The notes beneath the pieces were generated by a model. The model was not told the origin of the DNA, did not search any database, and was given only the letters and a program-made list of their open reading frames with translations. The translations under genes and the position numbers were made by a program. From Pseudonocardia sp. TRM90224 (lineage in GTDB: Bacteria; Actinomycetota; Actinomycetes; Mycobacteriales; Pseudonocardiaceae), in the NCBI RefSeq assembly GCF_021245725.1, contig NZ_JAJGSX010000055.1, positions 1-47,059 on the forward strand: a DNA stretch of 47,059 nt, given 5' to 3'. Of the stretch, positions 8,274 through 16,133 are shown one piece after another. Each line of letters begins with the position of its first letter. Within the stretch, counting starts at the first letter, position 1.

Positions 8274-8498
8274 TCACGCCTCGGCCTGCGCCGCGGTGAG
8301 CTCGGCCTCGGAGTCCTCGGCGTACGACGGGTTGGCCCGGTGGAACTGTTCGAGCTGCGCGACGGCCTCTCGCATTTGATCTTTGCGCACCAGCTCGGCG
8401 ATGTACCCCGACGCACCACCACGGTGCCTCGACCCGCACTGACGGATCCGAGCGTTGGTGTCGGAGTCCAGCGAGAACGTTGCCCTTACCTTGGACAT
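8274..8498 (-). CDS. Antitoxin, ribbon-helix-helix type, partner of the MazF-like toxin
   Basis: This 74-residue protein starts MSKVRATFSLDSDTNARIRQ, the short strand plus helix of a ribbon-helix-helix DNA-binding dimer, followed by an acidic, Ala/Glu-rich tail that in such antitoxins wraps and inhibits the toxin. An ATG at 8510 is in frame, but it lies inside the palindrome 8508-8534, and TATGCT at 8511-8506 looks like a -10 box, so the ATG at 8498 fits a leaderless start. The antitoxin gene precedes the toxin gene, the usual order. Confidence 0.75.
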   Translation of the reverse strand: MSKVRATFSLDSDTNARIRQCGSRHRGGASGYIAELVRKDQMREAVAQLEQFHRANPSYAEDSEAELTAAQAEA

Positions 8499-8507
8499 AC
8501 CGCGGAG

Positions 8508-8534
8508 CATACGGCACTGGCACTGCCGTGTATG
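8508..8534. promoter_or_regulatory. Putative autoregulatory operator of the toxin-antitoxin pair
   Basis: The palindrome CATACGGCA, an 8-base centre, then TGCCGTGTATG lies at the promoter of the antitoxin gene and overlaps its -10-like TATGCT. Ribbon-helix-helix antitoxins repress their own operons through such sites; that role is inferred here. Confidence 0.6.
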
Positions 8535-8553
8535 AACGACCGGTAGGACGGTT

Positions 8554-9744
8554 TCAGCCGGCCGGGAAGGCGTGGCGCTTGCCGCCGATCACGGCGGCAG
8601 CCGCGGCGGCCAGCAGGACGAGCGCGGCCCAGGTGATCGACGCGGTGCCCAGGTCCGCGATGAGCAGGCCGCCGAGGAACCCGCCGAGCGCGATGGACGC
8701 GGAGAACACCGTGATGGTGATCGACTGGGCGACGTCGGATGCCTCCCGGCTCGCGGTGATCGCCGCGCCGACGAACAGGCTCGGCGAGCTGCCGAACGCG
8801 AAGCCCCAGGCCGCCGCGGCCACGTAGACCAGCGCGGGCGCGCCGGCGAACACCGCCAGCACCAGCACGGCGGCCGCGAACAGCACCGTGCTCCCGACGA
8901 CCAGCTTGCGGAGGTGGTGGTCGATGTGCGACCCGACCACGACCACGCTCAGGACCGACGTGACGCCGAAGGCGAACAGGACCCAGCCCGCCTGGCACTC
9001 CATGTGCGCGTAGCCGAGGAAGTCGGTGACGTAGGTGTAGACGATGTTGTGCGCGACCATGTACGCGGTGAGCGCGAACAGGATCGTGCGCAGGCCGGGG
9101 ATCGCCAGGACCTTCCGGACGGTGAAGCGGTCGGTCACCCGCTGTCCCGGCAGGTCGGGCAGCCACCCGAGCACCCAGACCATCGTGAGCACGATCAGCG
9201 CGACCGCCGCCCAGAACGCGGTCTGCCAACCGCCGAAGGCGCTGAGCCACGTACCCAGCGGAACCCCGAGCGCCAACCCCAGCGGCGTGCCGGCGAGCGC
9301 GATGGCGATCGCCCGGCCCTGCCGACCCTCTGGAGCGAGCCGGGCGGCGTACCCGCCCAGCAGCGGCCAGATCAGCCCGGTGCCCAGCCCGGCGACGAAC
9401 CGGATCACCATGGTCAGGGTGTAGTCGGTGGACACCGCGGTCAGCACGTTCGCGACCGCGACGGCGCCCAGCGCGAGCAGCAGCACGGTTCGGCGGGACC
9501 ACGCGGCGGTGACGCGCGAGAACGGGATCGCCGCCAGTGCGGTGGCCAGGGCGTAGATCGTCACGATCTGGCCGGTGAGCGCAACGCTGGTGTCCAGCGT
9601 CCGGCTGATCTCCGTGAGCAGGCCGGCCGGGAGGCACTCGGTGAGGATGCTGATGAACCCGGCCAGGAAGAGACCGGTCAAGGCGGCGTGCGGGAGGCGG
9701 CCGCGGGTCGCGGCGGGTGCGCCTCCGGTGCGGGTTTCACTCAT
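8554..9744 (-). CDS. MFS transporter, 12-TM drug:H+ antiporter (DHA1) type
   Basis: This 396-residue protein has about twelve hydrophobic segments. Family marks include TECLPAGLLTEISRTL after TM1, as in the AraJ/YdhP/chloramphenicol-resistance branch, then SRVTAAWSRRTVLLL (motif A region) and GLALGVPLGTWLSAFGGWQT (motif C region). It would export a small molecule by proton exchange. I chose the ATG at 9744, since an upstream in-frame ATG adds a polar 45-residue leader and overlaps the divergent regulator promoter. It is divergent from the XRE/MmyB-type regulator at 9872, the likely repressor. The same pairing occurs again at 31.9-34.3 kb. Confidence 0.9.
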   Translation of the reverse strand: MSETRTGGAPAATRGRLPHAALTGLFLAGFISILTECLPAGLLTEISRTLDTSVALTGQIVTIYALATALAAIPFSRVTAAWSRRTVLLLALGAVAVANVLTAVSTDYTLTMVIRFVAGLGTGLIWPLLGGYAARLAPEGRQGRAIAIALAGTPLGLALGVPLGTWLSAFGGWQTAFWAAVALIVLTMVWVLGWLPDLPGQRVTDRFTVRKVLAIPGLRTILFALTAYMVAHNIVYTYVTDFLGYAHMECQAGWVLFAFGVTSVLSVVVVGSHIDHHLRKLVVGSTVLFAAAVLVLAVFAGAPALVYVAAAAWGFAFGSSPSLFVGAAITASREASDVAQSITITVFSASIALGGFLGGLLIADLGTASITWAALVLLAAAAAAVIGGKRHAFPAG

Positions 9745-9871
9745 GCTGCCAAGCTGCGCCGGACGCGGGCGGTCACCCAGACCTCCGTTCGTCGTACGCA
9801 CCGCGTGCCTACTACCGGCAGGGACAGTCTCGGCAGCCGCAGATGGCGGCAGCCGGCGTGATAATGGCGCC

Positions 9872-10780
9872 ATGGTCACCCAGACCGACCCCCGGGCGGA
9901 GCTGACCGAGTTCCTGCGCAGCCGCCGGGCTCGGCTGCAGCCGTCCGACGTCGGCCTGCCCGAGTACGGGCGACGGCGCCGGGTGCCCGGCCTGCGCCGG
10001 GAAGAGCTGGCCCAGCTGGCGGGCGTGTCCGTCGCGTACTACACCCGCCTCGAACAAGGCAACGGGCGGAACGTGTCACGCGAGGTGCTCGACGCGATCT
10101 CAACGGCCCTGCGGCTCTCCGAGACGGAGCACGCCCACCTGCTGCACCTCACCCGGCCCGGATCCCGCCGCCGTCCGATGCCGGTCAGACGGCAGCAGGT
10201 CCGTCCGGTGCTGCGGGAGATGCTGAGCGCGATCGAGAACGTGCCCGCCTACATCTGGGGACGCCGCACCGACGTGCTCGCCTGGAACCAGACGGCCTCG
10301 GCGCTGTTCGGCGACTGGGCCGCCCGCAGCCCGCAGGACCGCAACTGGGCGCGCATCGTGTTCCTCGACCCCGACGCCCGGATCCTGTTCCCCGAGTGGA
10401 GGACGAAGGCGGCCGACGTGGTCGGCCAGCTGCGCCTCGACGCCGGGAAGCACCCCGACGACCCGCTGTTCGCCGAACTGGTCGGTGAGCTGTCGGTCAA
10501 GAGCGACGACTTCCGCGTGCTGTGGGCCGCACACGACGTCAAGCGGAAGACCCACGGCACCATGCGCCTGCGGCACCCGCTGACCGGCGAGCTGACCGTG
10601 CATTACGAAACGTTCCGCCTGCCGGGCGACCATGAGCAGGCGCTGTCCATCTACCACAGTCCACCTGGGACGAAGTCGGAGGAAGCGCTGCGCCTGCTCG
10701 CCAGCTGGGGCAGCGACGCCACCCTGGACGGGACGCCCCAACCCGCGCGCTACGGCTCGAACGTCAGCTCCGGCGAGTAG
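9872..10780 (+). CDS. XRE-family regulator with MmyB-like ligand domain
   Basis: This 302-residue protein has an N-terminal XRE helix-turn-helix (about 35-92: RVPGLRREELAQLAGVSVAY then YTRLEQG) and a C-terminal MmyB-like, PAS-fold domain (about 105-290: ENVPAYIWGRRTDVLAWNQT, then HPLTGELTVHYETF). Such proteins regulate adjacent redox or efflux genes. It is a paralogue of the protein at 31858. The ATG at 9872 is used; an out-of-frame ATG lies 8 bases before it. The shared promoter region (9745-9871) contains CTACTACCGGCAGGGACAG, a loose relative of the palindrome upstream of the second pair. Its 3' end overlaps the C45-like gene by 31 bp. Confidence 0.9.
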   Translation: MVTQTDPRAELTEFLRSRRARLQPSDVGLPEYGRRRRVPGLRREELAQLAGVSVAYYTRLEQGNGRNVSREVLDAISTALRLSETEHAHLLHLTRPGSRRRPMPVRRQQVRPVLREMLSAIENVPAYIWGRRTDVLAWNQTASALFGDWAARSPQDRNWARIVFLDPDARILFPEWRTKAADVVGQLRLDAGKHPDDPLFAELVGELSVKSDDFRVLWAAHDVKRKTHGTMRLRHPLTGELTVHYETFRLPGDHEQALSIYHSPPGTKSEEALRLLASWGSDATLDGTPQPARYGSNVSSGE

Positions 10781-11871
10781 ATCCCATCGGCCAGGTAGAA
10801 CTCCGTCGACATGCTCCGCGCGCCGACGTCGAAGACCGAGCGCCACAGCGTCCGGACCGGGTAGCCCTCGGCAGTCGCCGCATCGAACCGCACGCCGTCC
10901 AGCACCGCCCGCAGCGACTCGCCGGAGACCGTCTCCTCGGCCTGGGCCGCCAGCGCGCGGTAGCGGCCGTAGGTCAGCATCGACTCCGCGTCGTCCTGCG
11001 GCAGGTCGCTGGTTCCGTGCCGGAACAGCGGGTGGTTGGTGACGCAGAGCGCGCCTCGATCGCTGCTGGTGACGTACTCCTGGCCGCCGCTCGCCCGCTC
11101 CCACACGAAGGCGTCGCCCGAGGCGTCCGCGACGAGGTAGTGCAGCTGCACACCGTGGTCGTGCTGCTTCGTGTCGTACAGCGCGGCGCGGGCCTCCTCC
11201 GCGGTCGCGCACGTGTCCAGCAGGAACCGCGGCAGCTGCAGGCCCGACAGCCCCACCTGCGGGCTGCCGTCCTCCGGCATCGAGGTGTTCTGCGCGTCGG
11301 CCATCAGCAGCGCGACGGCGAGGCCGTGCTCGTTGATGCCCTCCATGGCGCCGTCGAGCTGGTCCATCGTGAGCACGATCGTCGCCGGGCCGTCGTCCGG
11401 CCGCGAGTGCAGGACGTGCGGCCGCGACGCCCACGCCGGCTGGTCGGTGGGCATCGGCTCGCCGCTCATCAACGCGACCATGCCGGCCTGGCTGACGGTG
11501 AAGAAGTCGTAGTTGCGGCCGAGCAGCCCGCTGCCTTCCTTCGTGAACGCCGGCGGGTAGAAGGTCACGGAGCAGGCCGAGCCCTCCGGCACCCCGGCGA
11601 GGCCGTCGAGGTACAGCTCGTCGGCCTCGAGGTCGACGCCGAGCGCGTCGGCGGTGCCCTGCATGCGGGCGTGGTGCTGTGGCCAGTTGCGTTCGAACCA
11701 GAGCCGGCGCGCGCGGGCCTTCCGCCGCTCGGCCGGCTGCGGCGCCCAGCCGTACGTCGCCCGCGCCGCGTCGGCGAGTTCGCGCCCGATCTCGCGCTGG
11801 CTGCCGCTCGCGGTGATGCGCCGCACGGTCATGAAATCGGTGTCGCCGCCGGCGACAATGTCGGTCGTCAT
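10750..11871 (-). CDS. C45-family NTN hydrolase-like protein (acyl-CoA:6-APA acyltransferase related)
   Basis: This 373-residue protein resembles the C45 / phospholipase B-like N-terminal nucleophile family: EGSACSVTFY, GLLGRNYDFF, ATIVLTMDQLDGAMEGINEHG and LCVTNHPLFR. Members hydrolyse or transfer acyl groups on amide bonds after self-cleavage before a Cys. The only well-placed Cys is in SACS, at about residue 99 of the chosen start, so self-processing there is plausible but not shown. GAGGGG precedes the ATG at 11871 by 6 bases. It is divergent from the GntR-TetR fusion regulator. The substrate is unknown. Confidence 0.8.
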   Translation of the reverse strand: MTTDIVAGGDTDFMTVRRITASGSQREIGRELADAARATYGWAPQPAERRKARARRLWFERNWPQHHARMQGTADALGVDLEADELYLDGLAGVPEGSACSVTFYPPAFTKEGSGLLGRNYDFFTVSQAGMVALMSGEPMPTDQPAWASRPHVLHSRPDDGPATIVLTMDQLDGAMEGINEHGLAVALLMADAQNTSMPEDGSPQVGLSGLQLPRFLLDTCATAEEARAALYDTKQHDHGVQLHYLVADASGDAFVWERASGGQEYVTSSDRGALCVTNHPLFRHGTSDLPQDDAESMLTYGRYRALAAQAEETVSGESLRAVLDGVRFDAATAEGYPVRTLWRSVFDVGARSMSTEFYLADGIYSPELTFEP

Positions 11872-11952
11872 GAGGTCCCCTCGTTCAAAGCTGCGTACGT
11901 TGTTCCTCAACTGTGGCGGGAGCATGTGAGAGTCAGCAAGTGAAACGGGGGT

Positions 11953-11980
11953 TTGCCCTACCTTCCCGTACTAGTACAGT
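11953..11980 (+). promoter_or_regulatory. Promoter with overlapping palindromic operator, probably leaderless
   Basis: TTGCCC at 11953 and TACAGT at 11975 are separated by 16 bases, a good sigma-70-like promoter. Transcription would start at about 11987, which is the GTG start codon, so the mRNA is probably leaderless. A perfect 10-bp palindrome GTACTAGTAC (11968-11977) overlaps the -10 box and is a candidate self-operator. Confidence 0.6.
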
Positions 11981-11986
11981 TGAATA

Positions 11987-12895
11987 GTGACCGAGGCATC
12001 GTTCCGTCGTATCGCCGCCGACATCGCGGCCCGGATCGCGACGGGACAGCTGCGCCCCGGCCACCGGGTGCCGTCGACGCGGCAGGTCATGCGGGAATGG
12101 GGGGTTGCCAACGCCACCGCCGCGAAGGCGCTCGCGCAGCTGCGGGCCGAGGGGCTCGTCGAGTCCCGACCCGGTTCGGCGACGGTGGTCGCCGGGCTGC
12201 CCCGGAGCACTCCGGCGGCGACCGGCGGGGCACTCAGCCGCGACCGGATCACCACGACCGCCATCCGGATCGCCGACACCCACGGCGGCGACGAGCTCTC
12301 GATGCGACGGCTCGCCGACGAGCTGGGCGTCGGCCCGATGTCGATCTACCGGCACGTCTCCGGCAAGGACGAGCTGGTGCACCTGATGTCGCGCCACCTG
12401 CTGAGCGACTACCCCTTGCCCGACCCCGCGCCGGAGGGTTGGCGTGCACGACTCACCGCCGAGTGCCGCTCGCAGTGGCGGATGTACCGCGACCACCCGT
12501 GGCTCACGCGACTCACGTCGGTCATCCGCCCGACCGTCTCCCCGGAGGGCATGGCACGCACCGAGTGGATGCTCGACGCGCTCGACGGGCTCGGGCTCGA
12601 CCCCGCCGAACGCCTCCGGGAGGCGATCGCGCTCCCCGCGCTCGTGCTGGGGATGGCGAGCACGCGGACGAGGGAGCTCACCGCCACCCGCAAGAGCGGC
12701 CTGTCGACGGTCGAGTGGTGGAACGCGCAGGAGGCCGAGCTGGCGACGTACCTGGCCGGCGGCCGCTTCCCACACCTGGCGAGCATCGACACCGCCGACC
12801 CCGTCGCCGACCTCGACGCGCTCTTCGAGCTGGGGCTCGAACGGCACCTCGACGGGCTGGAGGCGCGCCTGCGCCGGCTGGCCGGTCGCTCCTGA
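11987..12895 (+). CDS. GntR-TetR fusion transcriptional regulator
   Basis: This 302-residue protein joins two DNA-binding domains. Residues 1-68 are a GntR winged helix (RIAADIAARIATGQLRPGHR, then VPSTRQVMREWGVANATAAK). Residues 85-132 are a TetR helix-turn-helix (LSMRRLADELGVGPMSIYRH, then VSGKDELVHLM), followed by a TetR_C_1-like ligand domain (about 140-290). Such fusions are known in actinomycetes; whether both heads bind DNA is unclear. It is divergent from the C45-like hydrolase gene and probably controls it or itself through GTACTAGTAC. The GTG start coincides with the predicted transcription start. Confidence 0.88.
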   Translation: MTEASFRRIAADIAARIATGQLRPGHRVPSTRQVMREWGVANATAAKALAQLRAEGLVESRPGSATVVAGLPRSTPAATGGALSRDRITTTAIRIADTHGGDELSMRRLADELGVGPMSIYRHVSGKDELVHLMSRHLLSDYPLPDPAPEGWRARLTAECRSQWRMYRDHPWLTRLTSVIRPTVSPEGMARTEWMLDALDGLGLDPAERLREAIALPALVLGMASTRTRELTATRKSGLSTVEWWNAQEAELATYLAGGRFPHLASIDTADPVADLDALFELGLERHLDGLEARLRRLAGRS

Positions 12896-12931
12896 ACCGG
12901 GCCCGTCCCGCCGTCCCGCCGTCCCCGGCAA

Positions 12932-12986
12932 GGGCAGCAAAGCCACTTTCCGGCCCTGTGAGGGCAGGAAAGTGGCTTTCCTGCCC
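12932..12986. terminator. Long near-perfect inverted repeat between genes, terminator-like
   Basis: The 26-bp arms 12932-12957 and 12961-12986 are complementary except for two positions, with a 3-base loop. The core AAAGCCACTTTCC / GGAAAGTGGCTTT is AT-richer than its surroundings. It follows the stop of the GntR-TetR gene by 37 bp and could end that transcript, but the length and short loop also suit a dispersed palindromic repeat. No T-tract follows. Confidence 0.55.
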
Positions 12987-13087
12987 TCCCCAGGCGCGGG
13001 GCAGCGCGGTCCTGTTCGTGCGCCTGGACACGGTCCCGGGGATGCAGGAGCGATGATTCTCGGCCTCCCGACGGGTCTCAACTACCT

Positions 13088-13108
13088 GGGCCGGTGACCG
13101 ACCGGCCC
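13088..13108. repeat. Small perfect hairpin upstream of the DUF899 gene
   Basis: Arms GGGCCGGT and ACCGGCCC with a 5-base loop lie 22 bp before the ATG at 13131. They could be an operator or an mRNA hairpin near the ribosome-binding site; nothing in the sequence decides between these. Confidence 0.4.
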
Positions 13109-13130
13109 GCGACGACCGGATGGAGAGCCG

Positions 13131-13874
13131 ATGCTCACGAACGGCACCCTCAGGAACGACAGGAAGTACCCGAAGCCCGACGTCGTCGATCGCGCGACGT
13201 GGCAGGCTGAGATCGACCAGCTCCTGGTGCGGGAGAAGGCGCACACGCGTGAGGGCGATGCGATCGCGGCCGCCCGGCGGCGGCTGCCGATGGTCGAGGT
13301 CGACGCCAGCACCCCGGTGGTCGGGCCCGACGGCCCGGTGCCGCTGATCGACGTGTTCGAGGGCCGCCGGCAGCTCATCGTCTACCTGCACATGTGGCAC
13401 GACGGCAGTTCCGCCGCCGAGCAGTGCGAGGGGTGCACGTTCTTCACCGAGCACACGCCGGACCTGTCGTACCTGCACAGCCGCGACGTCACCTACGCGA
13501 CGTTCTGCCAGGGCACCTATCCCGAAAGCGCCCGCTACCGGGACTTCATGGGCTGGACCATGCCCTGGTACTCCGCACGTGACTCGGGGGACGCGCTGCT
13601 CGCCGGCCGCAGCTTCGGCGGCTACGTCTGCTACCTCCGCGAGGAGGACCGGGTGTTCGAGACGTACTGGACGACCGGCCGCGGCACGGAGGTGACGGGC
13701 ACCAGCTACCGCCTCCTCGACCTCACCACGTACGGCCGCCAGGAGACCTGGGAGGACTCCCCCGCCGGATGGCCGCAGCCGTACGCCACCGCGGGCGAGC
13801 AGTTCCGGCACGACGGCCGCCCGACGGCGCAGTGGTCCCGGCTGGCCGCCGGCCGCTCGGACGAGCTCACCTGA
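13131..13874 (+). CDS. DUF899 family thioredoxin-like protein
   Basis: This 247-residue protein matches the DUF899 pattern of actinobacteria: RATWQAEIDQLLVREKAHTR near the N-terminus, then ARRRLPMVEV, RRQLIVYLHMWH, CEGCTFFTEH and DLTTYGRQETWEDSP near the C-terminus. The fold is predicted thioredoxin-like; the C-E-G-C motif at about residues 100-103 occupies the place of a redox CXXC. The reaction is not established for the family. GGAGAG lies 6 bases before the ATG. It appears to be monocistronic. Confidence 0.82.
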   Translation: MLTNGTLRNDRKYPKPDVVDRATWQAEIDQLLVREKAHTREGDAIAAARRRLPMVEVDASTPVVGPDGPVPLIDVFEGRRQLIVYLHMWHDGSSAAEQCEGCTFFTEHTPDLSYLHSRDVTYATFCQGTYPESARYRDFMGWTMPWYSARDSGDALLAGRSFGGYVCYLREEDRVFETYWTTGRGTEVTGTSYRLLDLTTYGRQETWEDSPAGWPQPYATAGEQFRHDGRPTAQWSRLAAGRSDELT

Positions 13875-13926
13875 TCAGCTGCAAAGCGGTGGCCCGGAGA
13901 TTCGGCAGGTCGGTAGCCTGGTGGGC

Positions 13927-13986
13927 ATGAAGGGGCGTCTTTCCGCGACCGCGCGAGCTGCCAGCTCGCCGGTTGCCGCCGCCTGA
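13927..13986 (+). CDS. Alanine-rich leader peptide of the mini-AlaRS gene
   Basis: The ORF encodes MKGRLSATARAASSPVAAA, seven Ala in 19 codons, ending GCC GCC GCC TGA, 108 bp upstream of the alanyl-tRNA synthetase homologue. GGTGGG lies just before the ATG, and TAGCCT (13914-13919) could be a -10 box that would make the message nearly leaderless. Together with the overlapping hairpins (13953-14029), this is the layout of a ribosome-mediated attenuator that senses charged tRNA-Ala. Function is inferred from layout; such a short ORF could also occur by chance in GC-rich DNA. Confidence 0.6.
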   Translation: MKGRLSATARAASSPVAAA

Positions 13987-14029
13987 TCCCTTCATCCCGC
14001 CGGCGACCGGAGACGGATTCTCCGGCGCC
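13953..14029 (+). promoter_or_regulatory. Attenuator-like set of alternative RNA hairpins
   Basis: Three competing pairings can be drawn. 1:2 is GCGAGCT (13953-13959) with AGCTCGC (13963-13969), inside the leader ORF. 2:3 is CCGGT (13969-13973) and CGCC (13977-13980) with GGCGACCGG (14002-14010). 3:4 is GGCGaCCGGAG (14002-14012) with CTCCGGCGCC (14020-14029), the terminator-like stem. A ribosome stalled on Ala codons 9-12 would block 1:2 and favour 2:3, relieving 3:4. No long T-tract follows the last stem. Confidence 0.55.
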
Positions 14030-14094
14030 ATCCCTTCGGTCTTGCCCGTGCCAGCGGTCCGCTCCGGTCGTCATGATCTGAGAGAGGCACCGCC

Positions 14095-15300
14095 ATGGAC
14101 TTCGACCGCACCGTCACAACGTTCACCGAGTTCTTCCGCGAGCGCGGCCACCACCTCGTCGTGGGGGATTCGCTCATCCCGCCGCCGGGCGACCCGGTGC
14201 TGTTCACGACGTCCGGCATGCACCCGCTGACCCGGTACCTGGTTGGCGAACCGCATCCGTCGGGTCGCCGCCTGGTGAACCGCCAGCGCTGCCTGCGCAC
14301 CACCGACCTCGACGAGGTCGGCGATCACACCCACCTCACCGTCTTCCAGATGCTCGGGTCGTGGTCGCTCGGCGACTATCCAGGGCCGCAGAGCCTGCAC
14401 TGGGGGTTCGAGCTGCTGCGCGACGGTTACGGGATCAGCCCCGATCGGCTGCACGCCACCGTCTTCGGCGGCAACGACGAGGTCGGCCCGGACACCGGGC
14501 CCATCCGGACGTGGGAGGAGCTCGGTGTGCCGGTCGAGCCGACCCGCGACGAGAACTGGTGGTCGAACGGCGAGACCGGTCCTTGCGGACCCGACTCGGA
14601 GATCTTCGTCTGGACCGGCGAGTCCCCACCGACCGGAACGCCGACGTCCGATCCGCGCTGGGTCGAGCTGTGGAACCACGTGATGATGCGCTACCGCCGC
14701 CACGACGACGGGTCGCTGCACCCGCTCGGCCCGAACCGGCTGGACACCGGGCTCGGGCTGGAACGGCTCCTGATGGTCCTGCAGGGCAAGCGGTCGGTCT
14801 TCGACTGCGACGTGTTCGAGCCCTGGGTCCGGACCGTCGGCGACCTGTGGGACCTGGACGGGACGTCCCTGCGCGTCACGTGCGACCACCTGCGTTCGAG
14901 CATCGTCGTGATCGGCGACGGGATCCGCCCCTCCAACACCGGCCGCGGGTACGTCCTGCGGCGGCTGCTCCGCCGGGTGCTGACGATCCTGTGGCGCGAC
15001 GACCCGACCCGGTCGCTGATCGACCTGCCCTCCGAGCCGATCGACCGCACGTTCCACCAGTTCCTGCAGCCCGACCCCGGCGACGTCCGCGACGTGCTGC
15101 GCGGCGAGGAGGAGCGATTCCGGTCGTTGCTGCACCGCGGCCGACGAGTGCTCTCCCGGCGCCGGACCGACGAGCCGCTCACCGAGGACGACTACCGCTA
15201 CCTGCATGACACCCACGGCCTGCCGAGGGAGCTGGTCATCGACCTCCGGTCCGAGCGCGACGCCACCCATGTCCGAAACTCGTCGGGTGACCGCGCCTGA
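14095..15300 (+). CDS. Truncated alanyl-tRNA synthetase homologue, catalytic domain only
   Basis: This 401-residue protein covers the AlaRS aminoacylation core and tRNA-recognition helices but ends where the editing domain would begin; full AlaRS has about 880 residues. Class II motifs are visible: NRQRCLRTTDLDEVGDHTHL then TVFQMLG (motif 2 region), NWWSNGETGPCGPDSEIF, WNHVMMRYRR and LDTGLGLERLLMVLQG (motif 3). SLRVTCDHLRS and RPSNTGRGYVLRRLLRR are the expected core motifs. No HXXXH editing site or C-Ala domain remains. It could form alanyl-adenylate or Ala-tRNA without proofreading. GAGAGAGG precedes the ATG; an Ala-rich leader lies upstream. Confidence 0.85.
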   Translation: MDFDRTVTTFTEFFRERGHHLVVGDSLIPPPGDPVLFTTSGMHPLTRYLVGEPHPSGRRLVNRQRCLRTTDLDEVGDHTHLTVFQMLGSWSLGDYPGPQSLHWGFELLRDGYGISPDRLHATVFGGNDEVGPDTGPIRTWEELGVPVEPTRDENWWSNGETGPCGPDSEIFVWTGESPPTGTPTSDPRWVELWNHVMMRYRRHDDGSLHPLGPNRLDTGLGLERLLMVLQGKRSVFDCDVFEPWVRTVGDLWDLDGTSLRVTCDHLRSSIVVIGDGIRPSNTGRGYVLRRLLRRVLTILWRDDPTRSLIDLPSEPIDRTFHQFLQPDPGDVRDVLRGEEERFRSLLHRGRRVLSRRRTDEPLTEDDYRYLHDTHGLPRELVIDLRSERDATHVRNSSGDRA

Positions 15301-16063
15301 CACGTTCGACGAGCACTTCACCGACCCGCAGCTCGACCCGGCGGTGTGGACCACCTCCTACCTGCCGGCGTGGAGCTCGCGCGCCGCAGCGGCGGCGACG
15401 TACACCGTGGAGCCGGACGGGCTGCACCTCTCGATCCCGCCGGAACAGCCCTTGTGGTGCCCCGACCTGCACGAAGGCCGGCTGCGGGTGTCGGCGGTGC
15501 AGAGCGGAAACTGGTCGGGCCCGCTCGGGAGCACCCGCGGTCAGCAGCCCTTCCGCGAGGGCCTGACCGTGCGAGAGGTCCAGCCGACCGTCCTCGGCTG
15601 GACCCCGCACTTCGGTCGGGTCGAGGTCGAGTGCTCAGCGCGCATCGGTCCGCGCTCCATGTTCTCCGCGTGGATGGTCGGCATCGAGGACGTCCCGACG
15701 CGTTGCGGCGAGATCTGCCTCGTCGAGGTGTTCGGCGACGCAGTTGGAGCAGACGGGGCCGCGGTCGGGTCGGGGATCCACCCCTTCCGCGACCCGGTGC
15801 TGACCGAGGAGTTCTCCGCCGACCAGCTCACCATCGACGTCTCCATGCCGCACCGGTACACCGTCGACTGGCGTCCCGGGCGTGTCGAGTTCTTCGTCGA
15901 CGGGGTCGCCACCCGCGTCTGCTACCAGGCCCCGGATTACCCGATGCAGCTGATCCTCGGTGTCTTCGACTTCCCCGACCACCGGTCGGCGGTGGCAGGG
16001 GTCGCGCCGACGCCAGAACTCGTGGTGCACCGGGTGCGCGGGAGCGGCCACTCGTCCGGATAA
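15269..16063 (+). CDS. GH16-like concanavalin-fold protein, altered active site, no signal peptide
   Basis: This protein of about 264 residues has a GH16-type jelly-roll: FDEHFTDPQLDPAVWTTSYL at the start, FGRVEVECSARIGPRSMFSA, then SMPHRYTVDWRPGRVEFFVD and ILGVFDFPD. The catalytic GH16 motif ExDxxE reads EICLVE here: both Glu are present but the central Asp is Cys, so normal glycosidase activity is doubtful. There is no signal peptide, unusual for a glycanase. The ATG at 15269 overlaps the mini-AlaRS gene by 32 bp; the GTG at 15287 is an alternative start. The overlap argues for co-expression with the synthetase homologue. Confidence 0.75.
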   Translation: MSETRRVTAPDTFDEHFTDPQLDPAVWTTSYLPAWSSRAAAAATYTVEPDGLHLSIPPEQPLWCPDLHEGRLRVSAVQSGNWSGPLGSTRGQQPFREGLTVREVQPTVLGWTPHFGRVEVECSARIGPRSMFSAWMVGIEDVPTRCGEICLVEVFGDAVGADGAAVGSGIHPFRDPVLTEEFSADQLTIDVSMPHRYTVDWRPGRVEFFVDGVATRVCYQAPDYPMQLILGVFDFPDHRSAVAGVAPTPELVVHRVRGSGHSSG

Positions 16064-16133
16064 ACGGTTTGCCCGCCCCGGCTACCGTTTCCGATATCCG
16101 TTCGGCACCCGACGCAGAAGGCAGTGCAGCAAA

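Noticed and set aside
14071..15354. Minus-strand 427-residue ORF over the mini-AlaRS gene
   Set aside because: The plus-strand product has clear AlaRS motifs throughout; the antisense product has no recognisable protein features.
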